NCBI GenBank assembly: GCA_030428185.1
Contig: JAUICE010000005.1
Coordinates: 1 to 63,007, forward strand
Direction of reading: 5' to 3'
Length of the DNA stretch: 63,007 nucleotides
From: Gammaproteobacteria bacterium
GTDB taxonomy: Bacteria > Pseudomonadota > Gammaproteobacteria > Legionellales > Legionellaceae
The notes beneath the pieces were generated by a model that searched no databases, was not told where the DNA came from, and saw only the letters and a list, made by a program, of their open reading frames with translations. The number at the start of each line of letters is the position of its first letter. The stretch's first letter is position 1. Below are positions 45,726-56,523 of the stretch, piece by piece. A program made the position numbers and the translations under genes.

Positions 45726-47006
45726 CTAGTGGTCTAGAAAACGCTTAAACGGTGCCAACCCCGCAAAAGGAATATCATACTCGCTTTCAATACGTAATAA
45801 TTGGTTATACTTAGCTGTCCTATCACTACGACATAATGAGCCTGTTTTTATTTGACCACAACCACATGAAACGGCTAAATCCGCAATAAAAGTATCCTCT
45901 GTTTCACCGCTTCTATGAGAAATCACTGCATTAAATCCTGCTTTATCCGCAATGTTTAATGCTCGGATTGTTTCTGTTAAGGTTCCTATTTGATTCAATT
46001 TGACTAAAATAGCATTTGCAATTTTTTGCTCAATACCTTTGCTTAATAGACTTGGATTAGTTACAAACAAGTCATCGCCAACTAGCTGAACACGTCGTCC
46101 AAGCTTTTCTGTCAAGAGCTGCCATCCCTTCCAGTCATTTTCAGCAAGACCATCTTCAATAGATATAATTGGGTAGTCGACTATTAATTGCTCATATAAA
46201 GCAATTAATCCTTTGTCATCAAGCCGTTTATTTTCTGATGCCAATTGATAGTTTCCACTTTTATAAAACTCACTACTAGCAACATCAAGTGCTAAATATA
46301 TTTTACCCTCAGAAAAACCTGTATCGTATACAGCCTGCAAAATCAAATCAATTGCCTCAATATTTGAACGTAAGTTCGGCGCAAAACCACCTTCATCTCC
46401 GACAGCAGTGCTCAGCCCTTTTCGCTGTAATAGTGCTTTCAATGCATGAAATACTTCTACACCGGCTCTTAAACTATCTGTAAATGTAGAAAACCCTGCC
46501 GGTATTATCATAAACTCTTGGAAATCAACATTGTTATCTGCATGAGCGCCGCCATTAATGATATTCATCATCGGTGTTGGTAGACACATAGACTTAGAAA
46601 TACTTAATGACTCAAAGAGAGGATGATTATTCTCTCTACTACAAGCAACCGCAAAGGCTAGTGAAATACCAAGGATGGTATTCGCTCCTAGCTTCGACTT
46701 ATTTTCCGTGCCATCAAGCTCTATCATAAAATCATCTAGCTCCTCCTGTGTGCTAAACGATCTATTTACTATCGCTTTGTAGAGCGTATCATTTACAAGT
46801 GATACCGCTTTTAATACACCCTTGCCGTTATAACGCGAACTATCATCATCTCTAAGCTCTAAAGCCTCAAACATCCCTGTAGATGCACCGGAGGGAACTG
46901 CGGCCCTGCCAATTGCTCCACTACTTAGAGTTATATCTACCTCAACAGTAGGATTACCTCTTGAGTCGAGTATCTCGCGCGCCAAAACGTTCTTAACAAT
47001 AGCCAT
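45726..47006 (-). CDS. eno: Enolase
   Basis: Enolase converts 2-phosphoglycerate to phosphoenolpyruvate. The 426-residue product has [17 protein letters not shown], the metal-binding region [21 protein letters not shown] and the catalytic-loop [17 protein letters not shown]. The ATG at 47006 follows an in-frame GTG at 47009; I chose the ATG. ftsB follows it by 77 bases. Confidence 0.98.
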   Translation of the reverse strand: MAIVKNVLAREILDSRGNPTVEVDITLSSGAIGRAAVPSGASTGMFEALELRDDDSSRYNGKGVLKAVSLVNDTLYKAIVNRSFSTQEELDDFMIELDGTENKSKLGANTILGISLAFAVACSRENNHPLFESLSISKSMCLPTPMMNIINGGAHADNNVDFQEFMIIPAGFSTFTDSLRAGVEVFHALKALLQRKGLSTAVGDEGGFAPNLRSNIEAIDLILQAVYDTGFSEGKIYLALDVASSEFYKSGNYQLASENKRLDDKGLIALYEQLIVDYPIISIEDGLAENDWKGWQLLTEKLGRRVQLVGDDLFVTNPSLLSKGIEQKIANAILVKLNQIGTLTETIRALNIADKAGFNAVISHRSGETEDTFIADLAVSCGCGQIKTGSLCRSDRTAKYNQLLRIESEYDIPFAGLAPFKRFLDH

Positions 47007-47129
47007 CACTTACCCCAGGTATTAAATGGCAATAGTTTATCAGGATAAGGTCCTAAGCAACAATAAAGCGCTTAGTATTTATCAGTAGCTTAGGTATAAT
47101 GCGACTATTTCATTTACCCGAAGTTAATC

Positions 47130-47765
47130 ATGTCTATCGCCCGTGAGTTTATTCAGTTTTCTATTGATCTCGATGTCTTAAAATTTGGTGACTTTACATT
47201 AAAATCTGGGCGCCAGAGCCCTTATTTTTTTAACGCTGGACTTTTTAATACCGCTTCTTCACTGAAAATGCTGGGTGAGTTTTACGCTGATGTTATTATC
47301 GCAAAAAAAATTCAATTTGATGTGCTTTTTGGCCCCGCCTATAAGGGCATACCACTTGCAACGGCAACCGCTGTTGCCTTGGCGAATAAAGGTGTTGATA
47401 TTGCTGTCTGCTTTGATAGAAAAGAAGCTAAAAGCCATGGCGAGAAAGGCCAATTAATTGGCTCAGACTTACAGGGTAAACGTGTATTAATCATAGATGA
47501 TGTGATCACTCAAGGAACCGCCTTTAGACATTCGCAATCTATCATTACAGAGCACGGTGGACAATTAACTGGATTAGTAATTGCCTTGGACCGAATGGAA
47601 AAAAATGCGCAAGATGAAGGTGTTATTTCTAGTATAAAAAGTGAGTTTGCTATTGATATATTTAGTATCGCAAGCATCAAAGATATTCTTCTATATCTTG
47701 AAACTCACAGTGAAGTCGAAAAAGCAAAAACCATTAAACTCTACCTCGATAGTTTTGGCGTTTGA
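47130..47765 (+). CDS. pyrE: Orotate phosphoribosyltransferase
   Basis: PyrE makes orotidine 5'-phosphate from orotate and PRPP. The 211-residue protein has the N-terminal FTLKSGRQSPYFFNAGLF, GPAYKGIPLATA, and the PRPP-binding motif VLIIDDVITQGTAFR with its acidic pair. A short intergenic region with a divergent eno start precedes it. Nothing unusual is visible. Confidence 0.97.
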   Translation: MSIAREFIQFSIDLDVLKFGDFTLKSGRQSPYFFNAGLFNTASSLKMLGEFYADVIIAKKIQFDVLFGPAYKGIPLATATAVALANKGVDIAVCFDRKEAKSHGEKGQLIGSDLQGKRVLIIDDVITQGTAFRHSQSIITEHGGQLTGLVIALDRMEKNAQDEGVISSIKSEFAIDIFSIASIKDILLYLETHSEVEKAKTIKLYLDSFGV

Positions 47766-47784
47766 TTTTAGAAACTCGCCCTAC

Positions 47785-48519
47785 TTAATTAGAGCAGCTT
47801 TTTCTATTCCAATACACTTTATAAAGCGAGTACACTAAGCTTAAAAAAAGTAATAAATAGAAAATCACAAAGATACCTATATTCTCCCGCTCCATTTTTT
47901 CAGGAGCGCTGGTGTAACTCAAAAAGGTAACGATGTCTTTGAGCATAGCTTGAAAGTCATCTGGACTCATGGTCCCAGGATTTACCGTTAAAAGTACCGG
48001 GCTCGCCTTACCTGATAATATCCTTCTTCCTTGTAGTGGTGCTAACACATTAGGCATAACTACACCAGGATATATTAGATTGTTTGTATGAAATATATTG
48101 CTCTCATCATAATAAAAACTTAAAAGAAATGTATATAGCCAATCTGCACCTCTAACCTTAGCAATTAAAGTAAGATCTGGTGGAACAATACCAAACCAAA
48201 CTTTTGCATCATTTGATGGCATTGCCGTTAAGATCCTTTCGTTAATATTTACACCTGTGAAGTTCAAATTATTTTGTAGGAGCTCTTTATCAACACGTCC
48301 TTCAAAATCAAGTAGCTTTAATCCTCTCCCTAAAGTGCTATAACGCATATATTTAAGCGAATGGCAGCCCGCGCAGTAATTCATAAAATACTTAGCCCCA
48401 CGCTGCAAGGCATGTGTATCTCTTACATTCACATCAACATGATTCAAACCATCACCATATGCAGAAGTCAGGAGAGCCAAAAGGCTCATCAAAATCCCTA
48501 TTGGAATATTTAGCCTCAT
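47785..48519 (-). CDS. petC: Cytochrome c1 of the bc1 complex
   Basis: Cytochrome c1 carries electrons from the Rieske centre to cytochrome c. The 244-residue protein has a signal peptide (about 1-22), the heme-binding CAGCHSLKYMRYS, the methionine ligand region near VVMPNVLAPLQGR, and a C-terminal membrane anchor at about 213-236. Its start overlaps petB by 4 bases, so the bc1 genes run petA-petB-petC. Confidence 0.95.
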   Translation of the reverse strand: MRLNIPIGILMSLLALLTSAYGDGLNHVDVNVRDTHALQRGAKYFMNYCAGCHSLKYMRYSTLGRGLKLLDFEGRVDKELLQNNLNFTGVNINERILTAMPSNDAKVWFGIVPPDLTLIAKVRGADWLYTFLLSFYYDESNIFHTNNLIYPGVVMPNVLAPLQGRRILSGKASPVLLTVNPGTMSPDDFQAMLKDIVTFLSYTSAPEKMERENIGIFVIFYLLLFLSLVYSLYKVYWNRKSCSN

Positions 48520-49733
48520 TGCTGTTCACTTTCCTCTGGTAGTTTTTTACAAGTCTCATACTTCGTATAGAAAGGCATCGTCATGAAAAAAAGAAAATAC
48601 GCAAATGTTGATATTCTAGCTACCAAAAGTCTAACCGGTGTCACCGGAAGACTACCTACAACACCTAACGAAATAAAACTTAAAGCAAATATAACTAAGA
48701 ATAACTTGGAATATAGCCCCCTATATCTTATAGATCTAACAGTACTTCTATCCAGCCACGGTAACACAAACAATAGCGCTAAACTCCCCCCCAACGCCAT
48801 AATACCCATTAGTTTATTAGGAATTGCTCGTAAAATCGCATAAAAAGGCATCATATACCATAAAGGCGTGATCTCTCTTGGTGTGACTAATGCGTTTGCC
48901 TGTAATAAATTTTCATGCTCAATAAAATACCCCCCACCCATAGGAGCAAAGAATATAACGGCAAAAAAAACGACTAAAAAAACACATAATCCTAATAAAT
49001 CCTTAATCGTATAATAGGGATGAAAAGGAATGCGATATTTTTGTATCAATTTTTCAGGCTCTATATTAGTTGGTTCAAACCCTTGTGGGTTATTTGATCC
49101 GACAGACCTTAAAAAAATAATATGTATTTTTATAAGGAATATCATAAGCAAAGGGAGAAAAATGACATGTAAAGCAAAAAAGCGTCTAAGTGTCACATCA
49201 CCTACATGATAGTCACCTCTTAGCCAAATCACTAAATTATCTCCTATCCAAGGAATAGCAGAAACTAATGAAGTAATCACTTGTGCGCCCCAGTAAGACA
49301 TCTGGCCCCAAGGTAAAAGATATCCAAAAAAAGCTTCAGCTATTAAAGCAATTAAAAGTAACATACCAACAAGCCAAACAAGTTCCCTAGGCTTTTTGTA
49401 AGATCCATAAAGTAAACCTCTAAAAAGGTGAAGATAGATAAGAATGAAAAAAAATGATGCTCCAGTTGTATGTAAATATCGGATAAACCAGCCGTAATTT
49501 ACTTCTCGCATAATATGTTGTATTGATGAAAACGCTTGTGCTGTTGTCGGTATATAAAACATTGTCAACCAAAGGCCACTAATAAATTGGCTGATAAACA
49601 CAAATAACAGTAATGCGCCAAAAACATACCAAATATTTAAATTTCTTGGTACATAGTATTCACTAAAGTATTTTTTTAAGTTTTTTGTTAAAGGATAGCG
49701 CTCATCAATCCATGCTATAACACTTTTTCGCAT
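48516..49733 (-). CDS. petB: Cytochrome b of the bc1 complex
   Basis: Cytochrome b is the transmembrane quinol-oxidising subunit, here 405 residues with eight membrane segments. The two histidine pairs for hemes are in RYLHTTGASFFFILIYLHLF and RRFFALHVIFLPLLMIFLIK. The Qo-site PEWY motif of alphaproteobacteria and mitochondria is replaced by TPLWYMMPFYAILRAIP, as in related betaproteobacteria and gammaproteobacteria, which often have Val there. It lies 12 bases after petA. Confidence 0.97.
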   Translation of the reverse strand: MRKSVIAWIDERYPLTKNLKKYFSEYYVPRNLNIWYVFGALLLFVFISQFISGLWLTMFYIPTTAQAFSSIQHIMREVNYGWFIRYLHTTGASFFFILIYLHLFRGLLYGSYKKPRELVWLVGMLLLIALIAEAFFGYLLPWGQMSYWGAQVITSLVSAIPWIGDNLVIWLRGDYHVGDVTLRRFFALHVIFLPLLMIFLIKIHIIFLRSVGSNNPQGFEPTNIEPEKLIQKYRIPFHPYYTIKDLLGLCVFLVVFFAVIFFAPMGGGYFIEHENLLQANALVTPREITPLWYMMPFYAILRAIPNKLMGIMALGGSLALLFVLPWLDRSTVRSIRYRGLYSKLFLVIFALSFISLGVVGSLPVTPVRLLVARISTFAYFLFFMTMPFYTKYETCKKLPEESEQQ

Positions 49734-49745
49734 AAGTTATCCTCA

Positions 49746-50336
49746 TCAACTATTCTTGGGATCATTAACGCCTATAATCAATTTTGAGTTTGATGCAAAA
49801 TAATGCGGCGGCACTGCCAAGTTAATTGGCGCTGGTACTCCTTTGTATACCCTACCAGATAAATCAAACTTTGAGCCATGACAGGGACAAAAAAATCCTC
49901 CATCCTCATTATGATGTGATTTTCCTTTAGAGCTAGGCTGATAATGTGGTATGCACCCCAAGTGTGTACAAATTCCTATTAAAACCAAGAATTCTGGCTT
50001 TAACGATCGGTACTTATTCACAGCAAATTTTGGCTGCTGATTAACTTTTGACAACGGATCACTGAGCTTATCATTATGCCTATCCAACTCGGCTAACATT
50101 TGTTTGGTTCTTCTCAGCACCCACACTGGTTTACCTTGCCAATCCACTGTCATTAGTTTTCCTGGCTGAAGCGAGCCAATATCAACTTCAACCGGCTCAA
50201 GAGCTATCACCTCTTCTTTACCCGGTAGCCAAGAAGCTATAAATGGTGTGGTTGCAGCCAAGCAGCCAGCAGCTCCAACAAACGTCGTCGCTTTAACTAA
50301 AAACGCTCTCTTTTCTTTATCTATATCTTCAGGCAT
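49746..50336 (-). CDS. petA: Rieske iron-sulfur protein of the bc1 complex
   Basis: The Rieske subunit has a single N-terminal membrane anchor with twin-arginine-like context (about 12-35), and the two cluster motifs CTHLGC and CPCHGS with His ligands for the [2Fe-2S] centre. The 196-residue length is normal. It begins the petABC operon, 12 bases before petB; the 165-base region upstream contains a palindrome and an rpsI terminator. Confidence 0.96.
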   Translation of the reverse strand: MPEDIDKEKRAFLVKATTFVGAAGCLAATTPFIASWLPGKEEVIALEPVEVDIGSLQPGKLMTVDWQGKPVWVLRRTKQMLAELDRHNDKLSDPLSKVNQQPKFAVNKYRSLKPEFLVLIGICTHLGCIPHYQPSSKGKSHHNEDGGFFCPCHGSKFDLSGRVYKGVPAPINLAVPPHYFASNSKLIIGVNDPKNS

Positions 50337-50381
50337 CGCTCTGTCTTAGGAGAAACCATTAATACTTTGGCAAAGATTGTA

Positions 50382-50435
50382 TACCTGATAGGGCTCAAAA
50401 TGCACGTTTTGAGTTCCATTATAAATGAACAGGTA
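50382..50435. mobile_element. 54-bp TA-flanked palindromic element related to the hairpin repeat
   Basis: The unit starts TACCTG (50382) and ends CAGGTA (50435), with TA directly outside both ends (50380-50381 and 50436-50437). Inside, CTCAAAA (50394-50400) and TTTTGAG (50407-50413) form a perfect stem around TGCACG. The arm resembles the right end of the element at 3399, with the shared words CAAAGATTG, CTCAAAA and ATTATNAA-GNACAG. Confidence 0.5.
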
Positions 50436-50463
50436 TATTGTAAGTTGAAATTCTAAAGATAAA

Positions 50464-50488
50464 AAAAAGGAGCCATTAGCTCCTTTTT
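50464..50488 (-). terminator. Rho-independent terminator after rpsI
   Basis: AAAAAGGAGC (50464-50473) and GCTCCTTTTT (50479-50488) form a perfect 10-bp stem with a 5-base loop and A/T tracts on both sides, so it should work in both directions. It ends the rplM-rpsI operon, 13 bases beyond the rpsI stop. Confidence 0.85.
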
Positions 50489-50501
50489 AAAAAAACATTT
50501 A

Positions 50502-50942
50502 TTATCGTTTTGAGTACTGAGTTGCTTTACGCGCTTTGTGTAAACCAACTTTCTTACGCTCAACACAACGAGGGTCACGAGTTACAAAGCCACGACGTCT
50601 TAATTGACGACGGAAAGTGTTTTCGGCAGCGCCTTCACTATCACTAGACTCAACAACGCCATCCTCATCATAAGCAATTAAAGCTCTTGTAATACCTAGT
50701 CTGATAGCACCTGCTTGACCAGAAATACCACCACCTGCAACAGTTACGTAGATATCAAATTTATCTTCCATCTTAACTGTCTCAAGTGGTTGCTTCACGA
50801 TCATACGCGCTGTCTTACGACCAAAGTAATCATCAAGTGATATCTGGTTAACAATAATATCACCTTTTCCTGGACGTAAAAAAACACGAGCTGTTGAGCT
50901 CTTTCTGCGACCAGTTCCGTAATAATCTTTTGACTCTGCCAT
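50502..50942 (-). CDS. rpsI: Ribosomal protein S9
   Basis: A small-subunit protein whose C-terminal tail reaches toward the P-site tRNA. The 146-residue product begins [20 protein letters not shown] and ends [16 protein letters not shown], the conserved S9 ends. I choose ATG 50942; an upstream extension to 50966 would overlap rplM. rplM ends 7 bases before it. Confidence 0.97.
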   Translation of the reverse strand: MAESKDYYGTGRRKSSTARVFLRPGKGDIIVNQISLDDYFGRKTARMIVKQPLETVKMEDKFDIYVTVAGGGISGQAGAIRLGITRALIAYDEDGVVESSDSEGAAENTFRRQLRRRGFVTRDPRCVERKKVGLHKARKATQYSKR

Positions 50943-50949
50943 ATTAAAC

Positions 50950-51390
50950 CTATTCGTTACCTTCAATGTCTAATTCTTTAGGTTGTTGAGCAGTATGAGG
51001 ATGCTCTTGACCTGCATATACTTTTAGCTTGCGGAACATTTGTCGACCTAAAGGATTTTTAGGTAGCATACCCTTGATAGCTAACTCAATGATTTGCTCA
51101 GGCTTTCTTGCCTGTAACTTTTCAAAAGATTCCGACTTTAGTCCACCAGGATAGCCTGTATGATGGTGATACATTTTGTCACTCGTCTTACGACCAGTTA
51201 CTCTCACTTTTTCCGCATTCACGACGATAATATTGTCACCGGTATCAACATGTGGTGTGTATTCAGCTTTATGCTTACCTTTTAGACGTCTGGCTACCTC
51301 AGTCGCTAGTCTTCCTAGCACTTTATCAGCAGCATCTATCACATACCAATCTCTTTTGACTTCCGATGCTTTTGCGCTATACGTCTTCAT
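50950..51390 (-). CDS. rplM: Ribosomal protein L13
   Basis: An early-assembling large-subunit protein. The 146-residue product begins [20 protein letters not shown] and contains [20 protein letters not shown] and [10 protein letters not shown], all diagnostic of L13. It forms the standard rplM-rpsI operon. Confidence 0.98.
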   Translation of the reverse strand: MKTYSAKASEVKRDWYVIDAADKVLGRLATEVARRLKGKHKAEYTPHVDTGDNIIVVNAEKVRVTGRKTSDKMYHHHTGYPGGLKSESFEKLQARKPEQIIELAIKGMLPKNPLGRQMFRKLKVYAGQEHPHTAQQPKELDIEGNE

Positions 51391-51481
51391 TCACTACTCC
51401 CAAAAGCATTCTGATTTGTTGTAATTTTGTTAAGAACGGGCGATTTTAACCAAATTCATCATGAAAGACAAGTAACATTCA

Positions 51482-51802
51482 TTATTCTTTCGCGATTAAT
51501 AAGCGTTCAACTATCTGCCCTTGCTTTAAGTGATTTTCAATAATTTCATCAATATCACGCTCAGTTTCAGCTCGATACCATACACCTTCGGGATAGATGA
51601 CCAAACAAGGCCCTAAAGCACAGCGGCCCAAACAGCCAGAAGAGCTTACCCTATTTTTTTGAGCACCATGCATCCCCATGATTTGTAGCTTTTTTTTAGT
51701 ATATGCGAATAACTCATTAGCATTGCTGTCCTTACAACACTTTTTACCTGAAGCTTTTTGATTAATACAAAAAAACAAATGATGTTGATAATAATCTTCC
51801 AT
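51482..51802 (-). CDS. (2Fe-2S) thioredoxin-like ferredoxin
   Basis: A 106-residue protein of the thioredoxin-fold [2Fe-2S] ferredoxin family. The cluster cysteines are in FFCINQKASGKKCC near the start and SGCLGRCALGPC in the middle, followed by IYPEGVWYRAETERDIDEII, typical of the family. The electron-transfer partner is unknown. I start it at ATG 51802 (MEDYYQHH), with AGGTGG upstream, rather than GTG 51811. It is a single gene between rplM and the divergent HU-like gene. Confidence 0.82.
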   Translation of the reverse strand: MEDYYQHHLFFCINQKASGKKCCKDSNANELFAYTKKKLQIMGMHGAQKNRVSSSGCLGRCALGPCLVIYPEGVWYRAETERDIDEIIENHLKQGQIVERLLIAKE

Positions 51803-51968
51803 CAATACCACCTATCCAGTTATGTCCACTATGAATGACAGAGCATCCTACACGATAATCCCTCATGGCTCCATATTTTGGTATTTTTCAACGACAAAGG
51901 GATTGCACTTTACCCTACCTATGGTATGTTTTGACTTGGGAGCCCAAAAACAAGGAGAAATGAAGCTA

Positions 51969-52298
51969 ATGAGTAAAAAACAAGGTGCTATCAAGGAGCC
52001 GATGACAAAATCACAAATTGTGTCTTCATTGGCAGAAAGTGCAGACTTATCTAAAAAGCAAGTCTCAACTTTATTTGATGAGTTAGCCGAGCTAATTGAA
52101 CGCCACATTAAACAACGTGGTGCGGGTCAGTTTACACTACCAGGATTGTTGAAGATTGTAGTGAAAAAGAAACCTGCGACTAAAGCTCGTAAAGGTATCA
52201 ATCCCTTCACTGGTGAAGAAACCATATTTAAAGCAAAGCCTGCTTCAAAAGTTGTAAAATTGAAAGCATTAAAAAAATTAAAAGACATGGTCGCTTAA
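51969..52298 (+). CDS. HU-family DNA-binding protein
   Basis: A 109-residue HU/IHF-type protein: the helical dimerisation part has SQIVSSLAESADLSKKQVST, and the C-terminal half has the DNA-binding arm sequence with RKGINPFTGEETIFKAKPA (NPxTGE in canonical HU) and a lysine-rich tail. An AAGGAG site lies just upstream, placing the start at ATG 51969; ATG 51960 is three codons earlier and too close to the site. It is distinct from IHF-alpha at 52668. Confidence 0.85.
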   Translation: MSKKQGAIKEPMTKSQIVSSLAESADLSKKQVSTLFDELAELIERHIKQRGAGQFTLPGLLKIVVKKKPATKARKGINPFTGEETIFKAKPASKVVKLKALKKLKDMVA

Positions 52299-52301
52299 AT
52301 A

Positions 52302-52325
52302 AAATGCCTCGATTTCGAGGCATTT
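52302..52325. terminator. Terminator after the HU-like gene
   Basis: AAATGCCTCGA (52302-52312) and TCGAGGCATTT (52315-52325) form a long stem, in practice 10 bp with a 4-base loop, followed by TATTCA. It lies 3 bases past the stop and could also serve the convergent merR-like gene. Confidence 0.8.
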
Positions 52326-52378
52326 ATTCAAACAGAAAAACTCAAGAAATAACCACATTCAAACAATAAGTTGCAAAA

Positions 52379-52714
52379 CTAATCCAACAAAGCAACAACA
52401 CTTTCTAATTCACAGATGATTTTGTCAATTATTGATTTTTGACTATCTCTTGCAAGGCATCGCTGTGCACCTTTTATAGTCATTCCTTGCTTATATAGTA
52501 ACTCTTTGATTTTTCGAGCTATAACTATGTCTTCACGACGATAGGCTCGATGATTATTTGCTAGTTTTGTCGGTGATAGCTGTTTAAATTCCTTTTCCCA
52601 GTATCTCAACACGTGCTCTTTTACCCCACACAACTCACTAGCCTCACTGATTTTAAATGACTCTTTATCAGGAATGGCCGCCAAACTCTTCTTCGTTTTG
52701 AGATTGTTCACCAT
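52379..52714 (-). CDS. MerR family transcriptional regulator
   Basis: A 111-residue protein with a winged helix-turn-helix at about 20-87: [20 protein letters not shown] then [20 protein letters not shown] short helical region follows, with no extended effector domain. This small MerR-like gene follows ihfA in many gammaproteobacteria and its target is not known. Its start overlaps the ihfA end by 47 bases. Confidence 0.88.
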   Translation of the reverse strand: MVNNLKTKKSLAAIPDKESFKISEASELCGVKEHVLRYWEKEFKQLSPTKLANNHRAYRREDIVIARKIKELLYKQGMTIKGAQRCLARDSQKSIIDKIICELESVVALLD

Positions 52715-53000
52715 GATAATGCTCTACCTTCCCTTTGAGCTTTTGACCAGGCCTAAATGTCACCACACGTCTAGCACTAACAGGAACTTCCTCTCCAGTT
52801 TTAGGATTACGGCCTGGACGGCTACGCTTATCCCTCAAACAGAAGTTACCAAAACCTGATAATTTGATGTGATAACCAGACTCTAAGGCTAATCGAATCT
52901 CCTCGTAAAACTGATCCACTAGCTCTTTTGCGTCGTTTTTATTCAGACCAACTTCGTTACATAGCTTTTCAGCAATTGCTGCTTTAGTTAATGCACTCAC
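52668..53000 (-). CDS. ihfA: Integration host factor alpha subunit
   Basis: IHF bends DNA at specific sites. The 110-residue protein has [19 protein letters not shown], the DNA-insertion arm [20 protein letters not shown] and the C-terminal [12 protein letters not shown], as in IhfA. The tail after that is longer and polar. It overlaps pheT by 4 bases, the usual pheT-ihfA arrangement. Confidence 0.95.
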   Translation of the reverse strand: MSALTKAAIAEKLCNEVGLNKNDAKELVDQFYEEIRLALESGYHIKLSGFGNFCLRDKRSRPGRNPKTGEEVPVSARRVVTFRPGQKLKGKVEHYHGEQSQNEEEFGGHS

Positions 53001-55378
53001 TTGTTATCCCTCAAGATAATATCAAATCGTTGTCTTAGTTCTTCTAGTATAGCACCGATAAAATTATTCACGTCCTCATCTAACAGAGTGCGCGAGGAAT
53101 CCTGTAAAATCAAGCCTAAAGCGATACTTTTTTTGCCGGAAGCGATGTTATCCCCTTGATATACATCAAAAATTATAATGTCCTGTAAAATATCTGTTTT
53201 GTTAGCATAAATAACATCTCGAATATCAGAGCATAGAACCCCCTCATCAATAAGAAATGATAAATCACGCCTAACTCCTGGATATTTCGAAACTTTTTTA
53301 TAACAAGGTAGTCTTTTATTTGAAATAGCTGCTAAATCTAGCTCAAATACAAAAGCATTGCCTGTGATATCAAAAAATTTGCTCGCCAACGGGTGTAGCT
53401 TACCCACATAACCTACCAAATCACCATTGATTAAAATTTCAGCACTCACGCCAGGATGCAGTTGTTTATAGACTTTCTGTGGCTTTTGAAAACTTATCGC
53501 TGATAACATTGGCTGTAAAAGCGCACATACATCCCCCTTGATATCATAGAAGTCATACTGTCTAGTCTCATCTAGCCAATCATCTTCAAAGCGTTTACCA
53601 ACAACGACACCTGCGACCATATTTTTCTGGGTTAACACATCCTCTTCCTGGAAAAAGCACATACCCGTTTCAAATATACGCAAGTGATTACATTGGCGAG
53701 ACTGATTAAATTTCACCGTATTGAGCAGTCCAGTCAATAACCCGTGTCGCATCGTGCCTAAATCTTCTGATAGAGGATTTACTAGAGATACTGGTATCTT
53801 CACATCATAAAGCGTACTTTGGGCCTTAGCGTTAATAAAACTATAACTAATAGTCTCATGATAGCCTAGCGTCACAAGCAAATCTCGGATGCTTTCTTCA
53901 TCCCGCTTAAGTTCAGAGTGATAAGTGGACGTCCCTGCACTCAAAACATCATGCATGGGAATATTGTCATAACCATATAGACGAGCAATTTCTTCAACGA
54001 GATCAACCTCGATAGAAATATCGAAACGATATGCTGGCGGTATAACACTTAAAATACCTTCCTCAGTGATTTGAGCTGTCATTTCTAGTCTAGAAAGTAA
54101 CTCTATCATCTCAGAAGCGCTCAGCTGCAAACCTAAAATGCGATTTGCTTTCTCAATATTTAACAAAACCGCTTTTTTGTCCATCTCATCACTACCTACC
54201 TGAACAACAGGTCCAGCTTCTCCGCCTGCGAACTGAAGTAGTAGTGACGTTGCTCGCTCAATCGCTAGTTTTTGAAGAGGTAGTGCCACACCGCGTTCAA
54301 ACCGATGTGATGAATCGGTTGCCAAGCCATAAACTCTAGCTTGACCTGCTAAAGCATCAGGAATAAAAAACGCACTTTCGAGAAAAATATTATGTGTTGC
54401 ATCTGTCACACTACTATCAAGACCACCCATAACGCCTGCGAGTGCTAAAGGCCCACCCTCATCACAAATAACTAATGAGCCAGGATGAAGTTTAAGTTCT
54501 TGCTCATCAAGTAATGTTAACTCTTCACCTTGATGCGCCTCTCTAACGTTAATTTTTCCTGTGATCTTTGCCGCATCAAAAGCATGCATCGGCTGTCCTA
54601 ACTCCAACATCACATAATTAGTCACATCAACAACAATTGAACGACAGTTAATACCGCTGCGTCGAAGGCGCTCTTTAATCCATAATGGCGTCTCACAAGA
54701 AATATCGATACCCTTTATCACTCTTCCCACATAATGTGGACACTTGTTAGAAGCATCAACACTCACATCAATAACATCATCAATCGTGTGTTTTACAGGT
54801 TCTATAGAAGGCACTTGGATAGAGCAATTATTTAACGCTGCTACTTCACGAGCTAGACCTAATGCACTTAAGCAATCACCTCGGTTTGGTGTTAAGTCTA
54901 ACTCCAGAATTTTATCATCCAATTGAAGATACTCTCGAATATCTTGCCCAACTGGAGCGTCTTTCGGTAACTCTAAAATACCCTCTGAGGGTAAGTCTAT
55001 TCCAAGTTCACTTGCTGAACATAACATTCCAAATGAAGGCTCACCTCTAAGTTTGGCTTTTTTTATTTTAAAGTCTCCTGGAAGCAATGCGCCAATTTTA
55101 GCTACAGCAACTTTTAATCCAGATCTTACATTTGGCGCACCACAAATAATGGCTAAAGGCTCATCACCAGATACCTCGACCAAACAGCAAGTTAATTTTG
55201 AGGCATTTGGATGTGGATGGGTTTCTAAAACCTCGCCAACAACAACACCTGTAAATGTTGCTGCAACCGGATGCACAGCATCAACCTCAAGTCCCGCCAT
55301 ATTTAATTGGCTAATCAGCGTATCATCATTTACTTGTACTGAAACGAAGTCATTTAACCATAGTCTACTTAATTTCAT
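52997..55378 (-). CDS. pheT: Phenylalanyl-tRNA synthetase beta subunit
   Basis: PheT provides tRNA binding and editing for the alpha2-beta2 enzyme. The 793-residue product begins [16 protein letters not shown], with a tRNA-binding (EMAP-like) domain at about 40-150 ([20 protein letters not shown]), the B3/B4 editing and B5 domains, and the C-terminal FDX-ACB domain ([16 protein letters not shown]). I start it at ATG 55378; an upstream in-frame GTG at 55396 would overlap pheS. It follows pheS with a gap of 7 bases. Confidence 0.97.
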   Translation of the reverse strand: MKLSRLWLNDFVSVQVNDDTLISQLNMAGLEVDAVHPVAATFTGVVVGEVLETHPHPNASKLTCCLVEVSGDEPLAIICGAPNVRSGLKVAVAKIGALLPGDFKIKKAKLRGEPSFGMLCSASELGIDLPSEGILELPKDAPVGQDIREYLQLDDKILELDLTPNRGDCLSALGLAREVAALNNCSIQVPSIEPVKHTIDDVIDVSVDASNKCPHYVGRVIKGIDISCETPLWIKERLRRSGINCRSIVVDVTNYVMLELGQPMHAFDAAKITGKINVREAHQGEELTLLDEQELKLHPGSLVICDEGGPLALAGVMGGLDSSVTDATHNIFLESAFFIPDALAGQARVYGLATDSSHRFERGVALPLQKLAIERATSLLLQFAGGEAGPVVQVGSDEMDKKAVLLNIEKANRILGLQLSASEMIELLSRLEMTAQITEEGILSVIPPAYRFDISIEVDLVEEIARLYGYDNIPMHDVLSAGTSTYHSELKRDEESIRDLLVTLGYHETISYSFINAKAQSTLYDVKIPVSLVNPLSEDLGTMRHGLLTGLLNTVKFNQSRQCNHLRIFETGMCFFQEEDVLTQKNMVAGVVVGKRFEDDWLDETRQYDFYDIKGDVCALLQPMLSAISFQKPQKVYKQLHPGVSAEILINGDLVGYVGKLHPLASKFFDITGNAFVFELDLAAISNKRLPCYKKVSKYPGVRRDLSFLIDEGVLCSDIRDVIYANKTDILQDIIIFDVYQGDNIASGKKSIALGLILQDSSRTLLDEDVNNFIGAILEELRQRFDIILRDNK

Positions 55379-55385
55379 TTTTTTT

Positions 55386-56405
55386 CTACTGCCCAAACTG
55401 AGTCAAAAAACGCATATCGTTTTCAAATAAGATACGCAAGTCATCAATACCGTAACGAAGCATCGCTAACCTATCCAAGCCTAAACCAAATGCCCAGCCA
55501 ATATACTGCTCACTATCAATGTTTACCGCTTTTAATACGTTTGGATGAACCATGCCACAACCTAACACTTCTAGCCAGCCTGTATGTTTACACATCCGAC
55601 ATCCTTTACCATCACATTGGGTACACTGAATATCAACTTCAGCTGAAGGCTCAGTAAATGGAAAGAATGACGGCCTAAATCTAAGCGCTCTTTCTTTTTC
55701 AAAGAAAAAATGAAAAAAATCATGTAGCGTTTTTTTTAAGCTAGGAAAATCTGCATGCGTATCAACATATAGCCCTTCTAACTGATGAAACATTGGCGTA
55801 TGTGTTAAATCTGAATCACAGCGATAAACACGCCCCGGTGCAATCACCTTTATCGGTACGCCTTGTTTTTCCATCGCTCGTATTTGAACAGGAGAAGTGT
55901 GGGTCCGCAAAACTCGACCATCACCAAAATAAAACGTATCATGCATCGCCCGCGCGGGATGATGCTCAGGAATATTTAACGCTTCGAAATTATAAAAATC
56001 TGACTCAATTTCGGGACCTTCAACGACATCAAAACCTTTATTTTTGAAATATTCATTCACCCTCTTTTTTACTTTAGAAACTGGATGCACGCTGCCTAGT
56101 CTTCTATCTCGCCCCGGAAGCGTAACATCAATGGCTTCCGCGACTAACTTCTCCTCAATTTCGAGCCGCTCAAAGATAGTCTTTTTTTCTTCTAAACGTG
56201 AGATAATTTCCTGTTTGACTACATTGATTTGTTGGCCTCGCTTAGGGCGTTCTTCCTTTGAAAGCGCGCCTAACCCCTTCATCAACTCAGTAATTTTCCC
56301 CTTTTTACCCAAAAAGAGCACTTTAATTTCATCAAGTGTCTCTAATGTTTTTGCTGAAGACAGCATTTCTTCTGCCTCAGCTTTTAGTGTGGATAGATCT
56401 GTCAT
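55386..56405 (-). CDS. pheS: Phenylalanyl-tRNA synthetase alpha subunit
   Basis: PheS carries the aminoacylation site. The 339-residue product has the N-terminal coiled coil (about 1-85) and the class II catalytic core with [33 protein letters not shown], and the motif-3 region [18 protein letters not shown]. It normally follows rplT, but here the protein-kinase gene intervenes between rplT and pheS. Confidence 0.98.
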   Translation of the reverse strand: MTDLSTLKAEAEEMLSSAKTLETLDEIKVLFLGKKGKITELMKGLGALSKEERPKRGQQINVVKQEIISRLEEKKTIFERLEIEEKLVAEAIDVTLPGRDRRLGSVHPVSKVKKRVNEYFKNKGFDVVEGPEIESDFYNFEALNIPEHHPARAMHDTFYFGDGRVLRTHTSPVQIRAMEKQGVPIKVIAPGRVYRCDSDLTHTPMFHQLEGLYVDTHADFPSLKKTLHDFFHFFFEKERALRFRPSFFPFTEPSAEVDIQCTQCDGKGCRMCKHTGWLEVLGCGMVHPNVLKAVNIDSEQYIGWAFGLGLDRLAMLRYGIDDLRILFENDMRFLTQFGQ

Positions 56406-56523
56406 GATGCCCCAACGCCCTATAGATAAATCAATAATATAGCCATAAGCCAGCTCTTAAAATAGCCACACAGTATAACGTTATTCACACAAAATGCTAA
56501 GGGGGCTCAACGATGATTTAATA

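Noticed and set aside
51482-51811. NuoE subunit of complex I
   Set aside because: It has the thioredoxin-like [2Fe-2S] fold, but lacks the rest of NuoE and any nuo neighbours.
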